Shown: positions 1 through 11,686, numbered from the stretch's first letter. The stretch is DNA of 64,000 nucleotides from Dyella sp. S184 (GCF_009766065.1 NZ_LMUE01000002.1:680514-744513), one strand, 5' to 3'. Translations and numbers: made by a program. The notes: generated from the letters alone by a model not told the origin.

Positions 1-1272
1 CCAGCGGCAGCAGCCAGGCAGCCACTGGATCGCATCGTGGCCGTTGTCAACGACAGTGTGATCCTGCAGAGCGAGCTGAATGACGCCGTGCGCTCGATCC
101 AGCAGCAATACGCCAGCCAGCCCGGGCAGTTGCCGCCGATGAACGTGCTGCAGCAGCAGGTACTCGATCGACTGGTGCTGATGCGGTTGCAGCTCGAGAA
201 GGCAGAGGATCAGGGCGTTCGCATCTCCAACGAGGACGTCGACCAGGCCGTTGCCAGCGTAGCCCAGCAGAACAAGCTCACGCCCGACCAATTGCGCGCC
301 GAAGTGGAGCAGTCCGGCAGCAGCTTTGCGGCATTTCGCGAGCAACTGGCCGACCAGATCACCGTGCAGCGCCTGCATCAGAGCGTGGTGCACGACTCGG
401 TCTCGGTTACCGACAGCGAGATCGACAACCTGTTGAGCAGCCCGACCTACAAGGCCGGCGAGGTGCATCTGGCGCATATCCAGATCAGCATTCCCGGCGG
501 CGCCGACGCTTCCGCGATTCAGGCCAGCCAGGCCAAGGCCGAGCAGGCGCTCGCGGCGATCAAGGGTGGCATGGATTTCAATGCCGCGGCGATCCGCTAC
601 TCCGATGCTCCCGATGCGCTGGATGGTGGCGACCTCGGCTGGCGACGGATGGACGAGGTACCGCCAGCCTTTGCCGACACGCTCGAGTCGATGAAACCCG
701 GCGATGTCAGTGGGGCACTGCGGGGCCCGACCGGCTTCCACATCCTCAAGCTGATCGACCAGCGCCAAGCCGGCCGCAAGATGGTCACCGAGTTCCATGC
801 ACGGCAGATCCTGATCGCACCGAGCGATCTGGTGACCCCGGCGCAGGCCGAGCAGCAGGCGCATGACCTGTATAACCGCATTGTCAACAAGCATGAGGAC
901 TTCGCCGCTCTGGCGAAGGAATATTCCAAGGATCCCACCACCGCCAATGCCGGCGGTGACATGAACTGGTTCGCACAGGATCAGTGGGGCTCGATCATCG
1001 CCAAGCAGCTTGATGGACTGAAGGATAACCAGATCTCGCAACCGTTCCAGAGCGAAGCCGGCTGGCACATCCTGCAACGCCTCGGCACCCGCCAGAGCGA
1101 CCAGACTGTGCAGCTCGGACGCGACCAGGCGCGCTTAGCTATCGGCAACCGCAAGGCGGATCAGGCCTATGACGACTTCCTGCGCGACCTGCGTGCAAAC
1201 GCCTACATCAACATCCTGGTACCCGAGCTGCGTGATACAGACAACCAGGCTGCTGCCGGCACATCGCCGTAA
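1..1272 (+). CDS. surA: SurA periplasmic peptidyl-prolyl isomerase/chaperone (5' end missing)
   Basis: SurA escorts unfolded outer-membrane proteins through the periplasm to the BAM complex. The reading frame is open from base 1, so the start codon and signal peptide lie left of the window; the first residues seen (PAAAARQPLDRIVAVVNDS) match the beginning of the mature chaperone domain. Two parvulin-type domains follow: one around the segment beginning 'GEVHLAHIQIS' and a second around 'KMVTEFHARQIL', each ending in the usual GWR/GWHILQ type segment. The C-terminal helix returns to the chaperone core. The stop lies 6 bases before pdxA, as expected in the conserved lptD-surA-pdxA-rsmA-apaG-apaH operon. 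A GTG at 37 is internal, not the real start. Confidence 0.95.
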   Translation, partial: PAAAARQPLDRIVAVVNDSVILQSELNDAVRSIQQQYASQPGQLPPMNVLQQQVLDRLVLMRLQLEKAEDQGVRISNEDVDQAVASVAQQNKLTPDQLRAEVEQSGSSFAAFREQLADQITVQRLHQSVVHDSVSVTDSEIDNLLSSPTYKAGEVHLAHIQISIPGGADASAIQASQAKAEQALAAIKGGMDFNAAAIRYSDAPDALDGGDLGWRRMDEVPPAFADTLESMKPGDVSGALRGPTGFHILKLIDQRQAGRKMVTEFHARQILIAPSDLVTPAQAEQQAHDLYNRIVNKHEDFAALAKEYSKDPTTANAGGDMNWFAQDQWGSIIAKQLDGLKDNQISQPFQSEAGWHILQRLGTRQSDQTVQLGRDQARLAIGNRKADQAYDDFLRDLRANAYINILVPELRDTDNQAAAGTSP

Positions 1273-1278
1273 GCCTGC

Positions 1279-2289
1279 TTGAACGCTGATCTCCCCCGGC
1301 TCGCGGTCACTGCCGGCGAGCCGGCGGGCATCGGTGCAGAGCTGCTGATCCGTCTGGCCGCCAGTCCACTGGCGGCCGACCTTGTGGCCATCACCGATCG
1401 CGCCTTGCTGGAGCGTGCAGCCGCACGCTGTGGCACGAGCATCAAGCTTGTCGATGATGACGGCAGCAGGCAGACCACCCGCCGCGCGGGCACGCTGCGC
1501 CTGTGTCCGGTGCCGCTGGCAGTCGCCGAGGTGCCTGGCCAACCCGACCCGCGCAATGCCCGGCATGTGCTGGCCACGCTGGCCGAGGCAGCCGATGGCT
1601 GCATGGCCGGTCGCTATGCGGCGGTGGTCACCGCACCGTTGCAGAAATCGTCGATCAACGAGGCCGGCATCCCTTTCAGCGGGCATACCGAATTCTTCGC
1701 CGAACGCGCGCACGCCGACGTAGTCATGATGCTGGCCAGCCCGGAGCTACGGGTGGCACTCGCAACCACGCACCTGCCGCTGGCGGCAGTCTCCGCCGCG
1801 ATCACGCGCGCCGTACTGACCCGCACACTGCGCATCATGCACGCCGAGCTGCAAAACAAGTTCGGTATCGCCGCACCGCGCATTGCCGTACTCGGACTCA
1901 ATCCGCACGCAGGTGAGGGCGGCCACCTCGGCCGCGAGGAAATCGATACGCTGATCCCGGTGCTGGACATGCTGCGCGGCGAAGGCATGCGCCTGCTCGG
2001 CCCGCTGCCCGCCGACACTGCGTTCGTGCCAGCGCAGCGTCAGCACTACGATGCGGTGCTGGCGATGTACCACGACCAGGCGCTACCCGTATTGAAAAGC
2101 GAAGCGTTCGACCGCACCGTGAACCTCACGCTCGGCCTGCCGTTCATCCGTACCTCGGTCGATCACGGCACCGCACTGGATCTGGCCGGCACGGGCCGGG
2201 CCGATCCGGCCAGCTTGATCGCCGCAGCTACCATGGCCATCGACCTAATACGCCGTAGAAACGAGTGGAGAGGAGTGAGAAACGAGTGA
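1279..2289 (+). CDS. pdxA: 4-hydroxythreonine-4-phosphate dehydrogenase PdxA
   Basis: PdxA oxidises 4-phosphohydroxy-L-threonine in pyridoxal-5-phosphate synthesis, in the cytosol. The N-terminal 'VTAGEPAGIG' motif, the 'SGHTEFFAE' segment, 'LGLNPHAGEGG' and 'YHDQALPVLK' with its metal-binding His are all present. Its 336 residues are a normal length. The only start that keeps the N-terminal motif is a TTG at 1279, 6 bases after surA; no ATG is available and the ribosome binding site is weak, so coupling to surA translation is likely. The last about 9 residues (ending EWRGVRNE) are encoded by the left arm of an inverted repeat, so the natural C-terminus appears to have been replaced or extended by the repeat. 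Confidence 0.95.
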   Translation: MNADLPRLAVTAGEPAGIGAELLIRLAASPLAADLVAITDRALLERAAARCGTSIKLVDDDGSRQTTRRAGTLRLCPVPLAVAEVPGQPDPRNARHVLATLAEAADGCMAGRYAAVVTAPLQKSSINEAGIPFSGHTEFFAERAHADVVMMLASPELRVALATTHLPLAAVSAAITRAVLTRTLRIMHAELQNKFGIAAPRIAVLGLNPHAGEGGHLGREEIDTLIPVLDMLRGEGMRLLGPLPADTAFVPAQRQHYDAVLAMYHDQALPVLKSEAFDRTVNLTLGLPFIRTSVDHGTALDLAGTGRADPASLIAAATMAIDLIRRRNEWRGVRNE

Positions 2290-2329
2290 ACCGCCCCGGT
2301 CTTTACTCACTTCTCACTCCTCTCCACTC
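2263..2329. repeat. Long inverted repeat overlapping the 3' end of pdxA
   Basis: The left arm (2263-2281, gagtggagaggagtgagaa) and right arm (2311-2329) are exact reverse complements over 19 bases. The region between them pairs partly as well (acgagtgaa against ttactcact). The right arm ends 12 bases before the rsmA start, and no Shine-Dalgarno sequence is visible there. There is no U-run, so it is not a classical terminator. It may be an intergenic mobile repeat or a structural element between pdxA and rsmA. Confidence 0.8.
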
Positions 2330-2341
2330 ACTCCTGACCCT

Positions 2342-3142
2342 ATGAACGCCCGCCCCAAGAAAAGCTTCGGCCAGCACTTCCTGAACGACCGCCGTTACAT
2401 CGACCGCATCGTTAGCGCGGTCGCACCGAAGGCCGAGGACTTCGTGGTCGAGATCGGCCCAGGCGAAGGCGCGCTAACGTTGCCGCTGCTGGCAGCGGCC
2501 GGCAAGCTCACCGCGATCGAGCTGGATACCGACCTGATTCCCGGCCTGCAGGCACGCGCTGCCGCTGCGGGCGAACTGCACATCATCCACGCGGACGTAC
2601 TGAAGGTGAACTTCACCGCGCTGGCGCACAGCCACGGCGTGCCGCGCCTGCGCATCGCCGGCAACCTGCCCTACTACATCTCCAGCCCGATCCTGTTTCA
2701 CTGCGTCGAGCATGCCGCGGCGATCCAGGACATGCACTTCATGCTGCAGAAGGAAGTAGTCGACCGGATGGCTGCCGAGCCGGGCAGCAAAGTCTACGGC
2801 CGGCTGTCCGTGATGCTACAGCTGGCCTGCCGGGTCGAGCCGCTGTTCAATGTGCCGCCGGAAGCATTTCGTCCACCACCGAAAGTGGAGTCCGCCGTGG
2901 TGCGGTTGCTGCCACTACCGGCGGAGGAGCTGCATGACGCCAGGCCCGAGCATGTGTATGCGGTGGTCAAGGCCGCCTTCGGGCAACGACGCAAGACGCT
3001 CGCCAACGCGCTAAAGCAATTGTTGGACAGCGACGCGATCCGTCGCGCCGACGTTGACCCCAAGGCCCGCGCCGAAACGCTCGCTCCGGCCGACTTCGTG
3101 CGATTGGCCAAGATTTACGGCAATCTTGGAACTCACGCCTGA
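2342..3142 (+). CDS. rsmA: 16S rRNA dimethyladenosine transferase RsmA (KsgA)
   Basis: RsmA dimethylates A1518 and A1519 of 16S rRNA with AdoMet during 30S maturation. The protein starts with 'KKSFGQHFLND', has the AdoMet-binding 'VEIGPGEGALT' loop, the acidic 'IELD', and the catalytic 'NLPYYIS' motif near residue 108; the C-terminal 'FGQRRKTLANAL' helix is also typical. Length is 266 residues. The ATG at 2342 gives exactly the family N-terminus. No ribosome binding site is visible because the inverted repeat fills the upstream region. Confidence 0.97.
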   Translation: MNARPKKSFGQHFLNDRRYIDRIVSAVAPKAEDFVVEIGPGEGALTLPLLAAAGKLTAIELDTDLIPGLQARAAAAGELHIIHADVLKVNFTALAHSHGVPRLRIAGNLPYYISSPILFHCVEHAAAIQDMHFMLQKEVVDRMAAEPGSKVYGRLSVMLQLACRVEPLFNVPPEAFRPPPKVESAVVRLLPLPAEELHDARPEHVYAVVKAAFGQRRKTLANALKQLLDSDAIRRADVDPKARAETLAPADFVRLAKIYGNLGTHA

Positions 3143-3201
3143 TCTGCTACGGATGATGGTCACGTCACCCCATTCGCGACGTCAGGCCTTACAATCCGGA
3201 C

Positions 3202-3585
3202 ATGACTGAAAAATCTTCCTACACGATCGACGTGCAGGTCGAAACCCGCTTCGTCCCCGACCAATCGAAGCCCGGTGACAATCGCTACGTTTTCGCCTAC
3301 ACCATCACCCTGCGCAATGCCGGCGACATGCCGGCACGCCTGCTCACGCGCCACTGGCTGATCACCGATGCCAACGGCAAGGTGGAGGAAGTGCGCGGCG
3401 ATGGCGTAGTAGGCGAACAGCCGTGGATGCGCCCGGGCGATGATTTCGAATACACGTCCGGCGCGGTACTGGAGACTCCGGTGGGCACGATGGGTGGCAG
3501 TTACCAGATGCTGGCCGACGACGGTACGCAGTTCGATGCGCCGATCCCGACCTTCACCCTGTCCATCCCGCGTACGCTGCACTGA
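3202..3585 (+). CDS. apaG: ApaG (Co2+/Mg2+ efflux protein ApaG, DUF525 family)
   Basis: ApaG is a small FN3-like beta-sandwich protein (about 125 residues) whose gene lies between rsmA and apaH in many proteobacteria; its biochemical role is not firmly settled. Family motifs are visible: 'VFAYTITLRNAGDMPARLLTRHW', 'GDGVVGEQPWMRPG', 'YTSGAVLETPVGTMGGSYQM'. The start ATG at 3202 fits the family N-terminus (an 'I.V.V.TRF' beta strand). It is 59 bases after rsmA and 15 bases before apaH, so co-transcription is likely. Confidence 0.93.
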   Translation: MTEKSSYTIDVQVETRFVPDQSKPGDNRYVFAYTITLRNAGDMPARLLTRHWLITDANGKVEEVRGDGVVGEQPWMRPGDDFEYTSGAVLETPVGTMGGSYQMLADDGTQFDAPIPTFTLSIPRTLH

Positions 3586-3600
3586 TGGCCCAGCTCTGAG

Positions 3601-4452
3601 ATGGCCACATATGCGATAGGCGACGTGCAGGGCTGTTATCCCGAACTGCAACGACTACTGGACAAGCTGCGCTTTGACACGGCACAGGATCAACTGTGGT
3701 TCTGCGGTGACCTGGTCAATCGCGGCGGGCAGTCGCTGGAGACGTTGCGACTGATCCACGGCTTGCGCGAGCACTGCGTGGTCACGCTTGGCAACCACGA
3801 CCTGAGCCTGCTGGCGATCGCCCAGCGGCGCCCGGATGCACAGGCACGAGTGAACCCCGAACTGCGCGAAGTATTGTTCGCCGAGGATGCGCCCGTGCTG
3901 TTCGAATGGCTGCGCTCGCAAAAGCTGTTGCACCACGACGAACAACTCAACTGGACCATGGTGCATGCCGGCCTTGCACCGATGTGGACCCTGCGCCAGG
4001 CCCAGCGCTGCGCTCAGGACGTTGAGCGCGAACTGTCCAGCCCGCGTCATCCGCGGCTGCTGCGCAACCTGTTTGGCAACCGGCCGGCGGTGTGGTCAAG
4101 CCGGCTGCAGGGTCTGGATCGCCAACGCGCGACCATCAACACGATGACCCGGATGCGCTACTGCGACGTCAATGGCCGTATCGATTTCGAGGCCAAGGAC
4201 ATTCCCGGCACGCAGAAGCCAGGCCTGTACCCATGGTTCGAGGTGCCCGGCATGCGTCGCCGTGACACCCGCATCGTCTGCGGCCACTGGTCAGCGCTCG
4301 GCCGTTTCGCCGGGCTCGGCGTGCATGCGATCGACACCGGCTGCGTCTGGGGTGGTCAGCTCACTGCGCTGCGGCTGGACGGCGAGGAGCCGCGATACAT
4401 CACGGTCAACGCCGAACCGCATCGCAAGCGACCACCGGGCGTCGAGGATTGA
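3601..4452 (+). CDS. apaH: Symmetrical diadenosine tetraphosphatase ApaH
   Basis: ApaH hydrolyses Ap4A to two ADP and also removes Np4 caps from RNA. It belongs to the calcineurin-like metallophosphatases: 'YAIGDVQGCYPEL' supplies the first metal ligands, 'FCGDLVNRG' the bridging Asp, 'VTLGNHD' the Asn/His pair, and 'VHAGLAP' and 'CGHWSALG' the later His ligands. Length 283 residues is normal. It is the last gene of the surA operon and is followed by a strong two-way terminator that separates it from the convergent secA. Confidence 0.97.
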   Translation: MATYAIGDVQGCYPELQRLLDKLRFDTAQDQLWFCGDLVNRGGQSLETLRLIHGLREHCVVTLGNHDLSLLAIAQRRPDAQARVNPELREVLFAEDAPVLFEWLRSQKLLHHDEQLNWTMVHAGLAPMWTLRQAQRCAQDVERELSSPRHPRLLRNLFGNRPAVWSSRLQGLDRQRATINTMTRMRYCDVNGRIDFEAKDIPGTQKPGLYPWFEVPGMRRRDTRIVCGHWSALGRFAGLGVHAIDTGCVWGGQLTALRLDGEEPRYITVNAEPHRKRPPGVED

Positions 4453-4460
4453 TTCTTCCA

Positions 4461-4498
4461 TCCATGAAAAACCCCGCCAAGGCGGGGTTTTTCATGGA
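4461..4498. terminator. Bidirectional terminator between apaH and secA
   Basis: A perfect hairpin has 18-base arms (4461-4478 and 4481-4498) around an AA centre. The GC-rich core ccccgcc/ggcgggg is flanked by A-run and T-run on either side, so it can stop transcripts arriving from apaH (+) and from secA (-). Confidence 0.9.
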
Positions 4499-4510
4499 TA
4501 TCACGCTGAC

Positions 4511-7237
<2,727 letters not shown>

Positions 7238-7305
7238 GGATCTTCCGAATTGGGAAACAGGATGCCCGCTAGAATCGCGAGCCAATCGGGCATATTACTA
7301 CATGG

Positions 7306-7347
7306 CTATCAAGGCAGGCCTATCAACCCGGGCCCATCAAGCCATGC
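7306..7347. repeat. Three 14-bp direct repeats upstream of secA
   Basis: Three consecutive 14-base units (ctatcaaggcaggc, ctatcaacccgggc, ccatcaagccatgc) begin at 7306, 7320 and 7334. They share (T/C)ATCAA at exact 14-bp spacing, 70-110 bases upstream of the secA start. A protein-binding array or a small tandem duplication are both possible. Confidence 0.55.
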
Positions 7348-7458
7348 CTGTCGTTGCACCGCCCCACTGGCTCGTTGCAGAAGTGCCGCGGGCCTCAGCC
7401 ATCGTGAATGGCGCCGACCATGGCCGGATTCAAGGGACAGGTGGCCGCGAGACGATGC

Positions 7459-8388
7459 CTACCGATGATTGCGTACAAAGGCCAGCGGATTGACCACGCG
7501 GCCGTCGTACCAGACCTCGAAATGCACATGCGACCCGGTCGAGCGCCCGGTGGAACCGGCCTGGGCGATCACGTCGCCGACCTGCACGTGCTGGCCCGGG
7601 TGTACGTCCAGCGCGCTATTGTGCGCATAGCGGGTCATGTAGCCATTGCCGTGGTCGATTTCGATCACGTTGCCATAGCCGCTGCGCACACCGGCATAAG
7701 TGACCATGCCTTCGGCGACGGCATGTACCGGGGTGCCGATCGGGGCGGCGATATCGATCCCGGTATGCCGCGCGGAACGACCGTCGAACGGGTCCGCACG
7801 CACGCCAAAATAGGATGAGATATAGCCCTGCACCGGCATCCCGGTCGGCTTCAGATTCGATTCGATCCTGGCATCGAGCAACAGGCTCTGCAGTGCCGAC
7901 AACTGCGCCTGCTGGGTGTCGAGCTGGCTGGCCAGCTGGCTGATGCTGCTGTCCAGCGCCGGGGGCAGTGCATAGGCGCTGCCACTGACATCCTCGACGC
8001 CACCCACCGCCGGTGGCTGATCGAAATTGAACTCGCCGTCATCAAGCTTGCCGACCTGAACCAGCCGCTCGCCGAGTGCGTTCAACCGGGTCGACTGGGC
8101 TTGCAGTTGGCCAAGCTTCACCGCCAGCGCATCGAGTCCGCGCTGGGAATCCTGGCGTACGCCACCCAACTGTGCGTTCTGCTGCTTGATCTGTTGTTGA
8201 AGATCTTGAATTTCCGCCAATGCCCGATCACGCGGGCTGGCCACCGTCAATGCCAGCGTTACTCCGACGCCGACACAACCGATCACCGCCACGGCCAGCA
8301 CCGAAAGCAGCTTCCAGCGCAGGCGCCGGTCAGTCAGATCAAAGGTTTTCGGCAATTTCCTGGAGCGTGATACGAGTATGATTTGCAT
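7459..8388 (-). CDS. M23-family metallopeptidase (LytM domain), membrane anchored
   Basis: Probable peptidoglycan DD-endopeptidase or division-linked LytM factor. From the N-terminus: a short basic cytosolic tail, one membrane segment at about residues 24-45, a coiled-coil from about 55 to 110 ('IQDLQQQIKQQNAQLGGV...'), a linker, and a C-terminal M23 domain with the zinc motifs 'RHTGIDIAAP' (HxxxD) and 'GSHVHFEV' (HxH). ATG at 8388 with a GGAAAG site upstream gives 309 residues; the longer open frame from 8424 would overlap dciA. It lies upstream of secA and is divergent from dciA with only 27 bases between the two starts. Confidence 0.9.
   Translation of the reverse strand: MQIILVSRSRKLPKTFDLTDRRLRWKLLSVLAVAVIGCVGVGVTLALTVASPRDRALAEIQDLQQQIKQQNAQLGGVRQDSQRGLDALAVKLGQLQAQSTRLNALGERLVQVGKLDDGEFNFDQPPAVGGVEDVSGSAYALPPALDSSISQLASQLDTQQAQLSALQSLLLDARIESNLKPTGMPVQGYISSYFGVRADPFDGRSARHTGIDIAAPIGTPVHAVAEGMVTYAGVRSGYGNVIEIDHGNGYMTRYAHNSALDVHPGQHVQVGDVIAQAGSTGRSTGSHVHFEVWYDGRVVNPLAFVRNHR
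8377..8382 (+). promoter_or_regulatory. Candidate -10 element for dciA
   Basis: TATGAT on the plus strand would start transcription near 8389, just upstream of the dciA ATG at 8416 and inside the start region of the divergent M23 gene. The -35 region is poor, so this is tentative. It argues against the upstream ATG at 8383 as the dciA start. Confidence 0.4.
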
Positions 8389-8415
8389 GTCTTTCCAACA
8401 TCGAATTCCGGCACC

Positions 8416-8898
8416 ATGCAGCACCCTTCTCCAGCCATTTCCCGCCGCATCGGCAACGGACCGAAGTCCTTGGTCGAATGCGGCTCCTTCGCGACACTGG
8501 CCAGAAAGGCCGGCGCGCTGGAGGCGCTGGATCGCGCACTGCGCCAGACGTTGCCGTCGCCGTTGCGCGAGCAGGTGAGATTCGCCGACCTGCGCAACGA
8601 CCGCCTCGTCTTTCTGGCGTCCTCACCGGCTTGGGCATCGCGCCTGCGTTTGATGCAAACACAGATCCTTGCCACCGCACGCGCCATCGGCACCTGCGCC
8701 AGTTCAGTCACCGTGAAAGTGGCCCCCCAACCACCGGTCGCAACAGAGCCGGATCGGTCAAAACCGCTTTCGCTTGCAGCAGCCAGCCATCTCCGGGCCG
8801 CTGCCGCTTCAATCTCAGACCCCGAACTGCGGGTACTGTTCCTTGAGCTGGCGTCCCTCGCCGAAACCGCTGATTCCGGAGCCGATGGGGCACATTGA
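8416..8898 (+). CDS. dciA: DciA-type helicase loader (DUF721 family)
   Basis: DUF721 proteins were identified as DciA, the ancestral loader/partner of the replicative helicase DnaB in bacteria that lack the phage-derived DnaC of E. coli. The 160-residue protein has the family N-terminal fold: 'SFATLARKAGALEALDRALRQTLPSPLREQVRFADLRNDRLVFLASSPAWASRLRLM' read in segments contains the LP..L...-V...RDGRLVV..DSPAWA.RLR pattern. The C-terminal third is unstructured and poorly conserved. The gene's place between secA/M23 and lpxC is the same as in Pseudomonas. Start chosen at the ATG at 8416; the ribosome binding site is weak. Confidence 0.85.
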   Translation: MQHPSPAISRRIGNGPKSLVECGSFATLARKAGALEALDRALRQTLPSPLREQVRFADLRNDRLVFLASSPAWASRLRLMQTQILATARAIGTCASSVTVKVAPQPPVATEPDRSKPLSLAAASHLRAAAASISDPELRVLFLELASLAETADSGADGAH

Positions 8899-9057
8899 GT
8901 GCCATGCACTACCCCATCTCCCACAGGTGACCAGATACCAGACCCGTCACCAGTGGATTGTGCAGTCTGGACTTATACCATGCACTTCCGCCTCCGAACA
9001 CCCTGGCGTGTCGACAGGGCGTGATGGAGGGACATCCATGAGTGACCCATTTCACAA

Positions 9058-9095
9058 AAATGAACGGCCGCGTCTCGCGACGCGGCCGTTCATTT
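9058..9095. terminator. Bidirectional terminator between dciA and lpxC
   Basis: A 17-bp perfect stem (9058-9074 with 9079-9095) with a TCGC tetraloop, GC-rich in the middle and A/T-rich at both ends. It sits in the 227-base gap between the convergent dciA and lpxC genes; nothing else is recognisable in that gap. Confidence 0.85.
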
Positions 9096-9125
9096 GGATC
9101 ATGCACCAGGCGGTAGCGAGCTGAC

Positions 9126-10040
9126 TCAGATCGCCTGGGCGGGATGTGCATAGGAGATCGGCGAGGTCGCCGGATCGTCCTGGTAGCTGACCTCTTCCCA
9201 CGCCGTGGCATCGGCCATCAGTGTGCGCAGCAGCTTGTTGTTGAGTTCGTGACCGGACTTGTGCGCGTGGTAAGCGCCAATCAGGCTGTGGCCAAGCAGG
9301 TACAGGTCGCCGATCGCGTCGAGGATCTTGTGCTTGACGAACTCGTCCTCGTAGCGGAGGCCGTCCTCATTCAACACGCGGTAATCGTCCAGCACCACCG
9401 CATTGTCCATCGAGCCACCCAGCGCCAGGTTCTGCTCGCGCATCGCCTCGATGTCACGCATGAAACCGAACGTGCGGGCCCGGCTCACTTCCTTGACGAA
9501 GGACGTGGTCGAGAAATCGATCTCGGCGCGCGAAGTGCGCTTGCTGATGATCGGATGGTTGAAATCAATCGAGAAGCCGACCTTGAAACCTTCGAACGGA
9601 TCGAAGCTGGCCCACTTGTCACCATCCTGCACCTTCACCGCCTTCTTGATGCGGATGAAGCGCTTGGCGACGTTCTGTTCTTCGATGCCGGCAGATTGCA
9701 GCAAGAAGACGAACGGACCGGCACTGCCATCCATGATCGGCACTTCCGGCGCAGACAGGTCGACATAGGCATTGTCGATACCCAGACCGGCCATCGCCGA
9801 GAGCAGATGCTCGACCGTGGAGACGCGTGCCTCGCCATTGACCAGCGTGGTCGACAGACGCGTGTCGCCGACATTGTCCTGGCGTGCACGAATGTCCACC
9901 GGCGGATTGAGATCCGTGCGACGGAACACGATGCCGGTATTGGGCGCCGCAGGACGCAACGTCATGTACACCTTGTCACCTGTGTGTAGTCCTACACCGG
10001 TGGCTCGGATGATGTTTTTGAGCGTACGCTGCTTGATCAT
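9126..10040 (-). CDS. lpxC: UDP-3-O-acyl-N-acetylglucosamine deacetylase LpxC
   Basis: LpxC catalyses the committed step of lipid A synthesis. All zinc and catalytic residues are visible in the expected spacing: Glu77-His78 in '[10 protein letters not shown]', His237 and Asp241 in '[10 protein letters not shown]', and His264 in 'KSGHEL'. The 304-residue length and the N-terminus 'MIKQRTLKN' match the family, so the start is 10040; the open frame upstream to 10115 runs through the promoter. No clear ribosome binding site is seen. It follows ftsZ, as in Pseudomonas and E. coli, but has its own promoter. Confidence 0.98.
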   Translation of the reverse strand: MIKQRTLKNIIRATGVGLHTGDKVYMTLRPAAPNTGIVFRRTDLNPPVDIRARQDNVGDTRLSTTLVNGEARVSTVEHLLSAMAGLGIDNAYVDLSAPEVPIMDGSAGPFVFLLQSAGIEEQNVAKRFIRIKKAVKVQDGDKWASFDPFEGFKVGFSIDFNHPIISKRTSRAEIDFSTTSFVKEVSRARTFGFMRDIEAMREQNLALGGSMDNAVVLDDYRVLNEDGLRYEDEFVKHKILDAIGDLYLLGHSLIGAYHAHKSGHELNNKLLRTLMADATAWEEVSYQDDPATSPISYAHPAQAI

Positions 10041-10081
10041 TTTTGTTGGTACCCGTGGAGGCAGCAGCCAATCAGGGACGG

Positions 10082-10109
10082 ATGCTAACACAGTTTTAAC
10101 CTGTGGCAA
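10082..10109 (-). promoter_or_regulatory. Promoter of lpxC
   Basis: On the minus strand TTGCCA (plus 10104-10109) and TAGCAT (10082-10087) are spaced by 16 bases: 5/6 and 4/6 matches to the sigma-70 boxes. Transcription would begin near 10075, giving a leader of about 35 bases and supporting the lpxC start at 10040. Confidence 0.6.
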
Positions 10110-10498
10110 AAGCAAACCGGACCGTACAGTCTGATTAAATCTTCATGTTTCCTTCATCCTTGACCCGCGGGGACTTTCAGGGCTGCTCCTCCCGTAACTG
10201 ACGGATCGACACGTCGCCCCATGCCAGGGACGGGAATCCGGCATGGGGCGGCGAACCGGCCGGCACGAGTCAAGCCCGTGCGACTGGTCATGCGTCCTCC
10301 GGACGCACAGTCTTGCTGCATACACCAGCGAACATCGATCCGATCGCAGTCAACCCTCAGTTACCTGCCGCCCCGCCGGAATCAACCGGGGCGACACCGA
10401 TCCGACTGTGACAGCCGGAATGGCCACGCTTGAGGACTGACCCGCATAACGGGCTTTTGTTCAATTATTTCGCGTCTCCTTAACTTAGTGGCTCAGCC
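10110..10498. other. Gene-free stretch between ftsZ and lpxC
   Basis: No credible coding sequence on either strand. It contains an 11-bp hairpin with a 14-base loop (10215-10225 with 10240-10250), which may end ftsZ transcripts but lacks a U-run, and a small hairpin followed by TTTT on the plus strand at 10442-10460. The rest is unassigned. Confidence 0.6.
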
Positions 10499-11686
10499 TC
10501 AGTCGGCCTGACGCCGCAAAAACGCTGGAATATCCAGGTAATCGAAGCCCGGATCTGCCTTGACCTGCGCGGAAGCTTCCGCACGGCTGGAGCTGCCGAT
10601 CGTCATCTCCGGCTGTGCGTAGTCGACCACTTCGTTGCCGGTGCCGGTACGCAGCACCACCGGGCGCGGGCGCATCTGCATCTGCTGCGTCTCGACCATC
10701 CGGATCGGCGGCTGCTGACGCGAGGCGGCGGCACGGTTGAGACCGGTGGCCACTACGGTCACGCGCACGTCGTCCTTCATTTCCGGATCGAGCGAGGTAC
10801 CGATCACCACGGTGGCGTCTTCGCTGGCGAAGTCATGAATGATACGACCGATTTCGTCGAATTCACGCATGGTCAGGTTCGGACCGGCAGTGACGTTGAC
10901 CAGGATGCCGCAGGCGCCATTGAGGTTGACGTCTTCGAGCAGCGGGTTCTTGATCGCCGCCTCGGCTGCTGCCTGTGCGCGGTCGTCGCCACGGGCGGTG
11001 CCCGAGCCCATCATCGCCAAGCCCATTTCCGACATCACGGTACGCACGTCGGCAAAGTCGACGTTGATCAGGCCCGGCGCGGTGATCAGGTCGGCGATAC
11101 CCTGCACGGCGCCCTGCAGCACGTCGTTGGCAGCCTTGAACGCATTCAGCAGGGTGACGTCGCGGCCGAGCACGCTGAGCAGCTTCTCGTTCGGCACGGT
11201 GATCAGTGAATCGACATGCTGCGACAGGTCCTCGATACCCTTCAGGGCGACCTGCATGCGTCGACGACCCTCGAACGGGAACGGCTTGGTGACCACCGCC
11301 ACGGTGAGGATGCCCTTTTCCTTGGCCAACTGGGCCACCACCGGTGCTGCGCCGGTGCCGGTACCACCACCCATGCCGGCGGTGATGAACACCATGTCGG
11401 CGCCTTCGAGCATCGCCTCGATGCGCTCACGATCTTCCAGTGCCGCCTGACGGCCGACTTCCGGATTGGCGCCGGCACCGAGACCCTTGGTCACGTTACC
11501 ACCCAGCTGCAGGTGGGTGCGCGAGCTGCAGCTGGTCATCGCCTGGGCATCGGTATTGGCGACGATGAACTCGACGCCTTCGATGTTGGAGTTGAGCATG
11601 TGCGCCACGGCATTGCCGCCGCCACCGCCCACGCCGATCACTTTGATTACTGCATTGGGTGCGAGTTTATCAATCAGTTCAAACAT
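10499..11686 (-). CDS. ftsZ: Cell division GTPase FtsZ
   Basis: FtsZ forms the cytokinetic Z ring. The tubulin signature 'GGGTGTG' is at about residues 106-112, the T7 synergy loop at 'NVDFADV', and the conserved C-terminal peptide for FtsA/ZipA binding at '[14 protein letters not shown]'. ATG at 11686 has an excellent GGAGGACGGGAA leader and the normal N-terminus '[21 protein letters not shown]', giving 395 residues; the open frame further up to 11794 is not part of the protein. Last gene of the dcw cluster, 129 bases after ftsA. Confidence 0.99.
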   Translation of the reverse strand: MFELIDKLAPNAVIKVIGVGGGGGNAVAHMLNSNIEGVEFIVANTDAQAMTSCSSRTHLQLGGNVTKGLGAGANPEVGRQAALEDRERIEAMLEGADMVFITAGMGGGTGTGAAPVVAQLAKEKGILTVAVVTKPFPFEGRRRMQVALKGIEDLSQHVDSLITVPNEKLLSVLGRDVTLLNAFKAANDVLQGAVQGIADLITAPGLINVDFADVRTVMSEMGLAMMGSGTARGDDRAQAAAEAAIKNPLLEDVNLNGACGILVNVTAGPNLTMREFDEIGRIIHDFASEDATVVIGTSLDPEMKDDVRVTVVATGLNRAAASRQQPPIRMVETQQMQMRPRPVVLRTGTGNEVVDYAQPEMTIGSSSRAEASAQVKADPGFDYLDIPAFLRRQAD

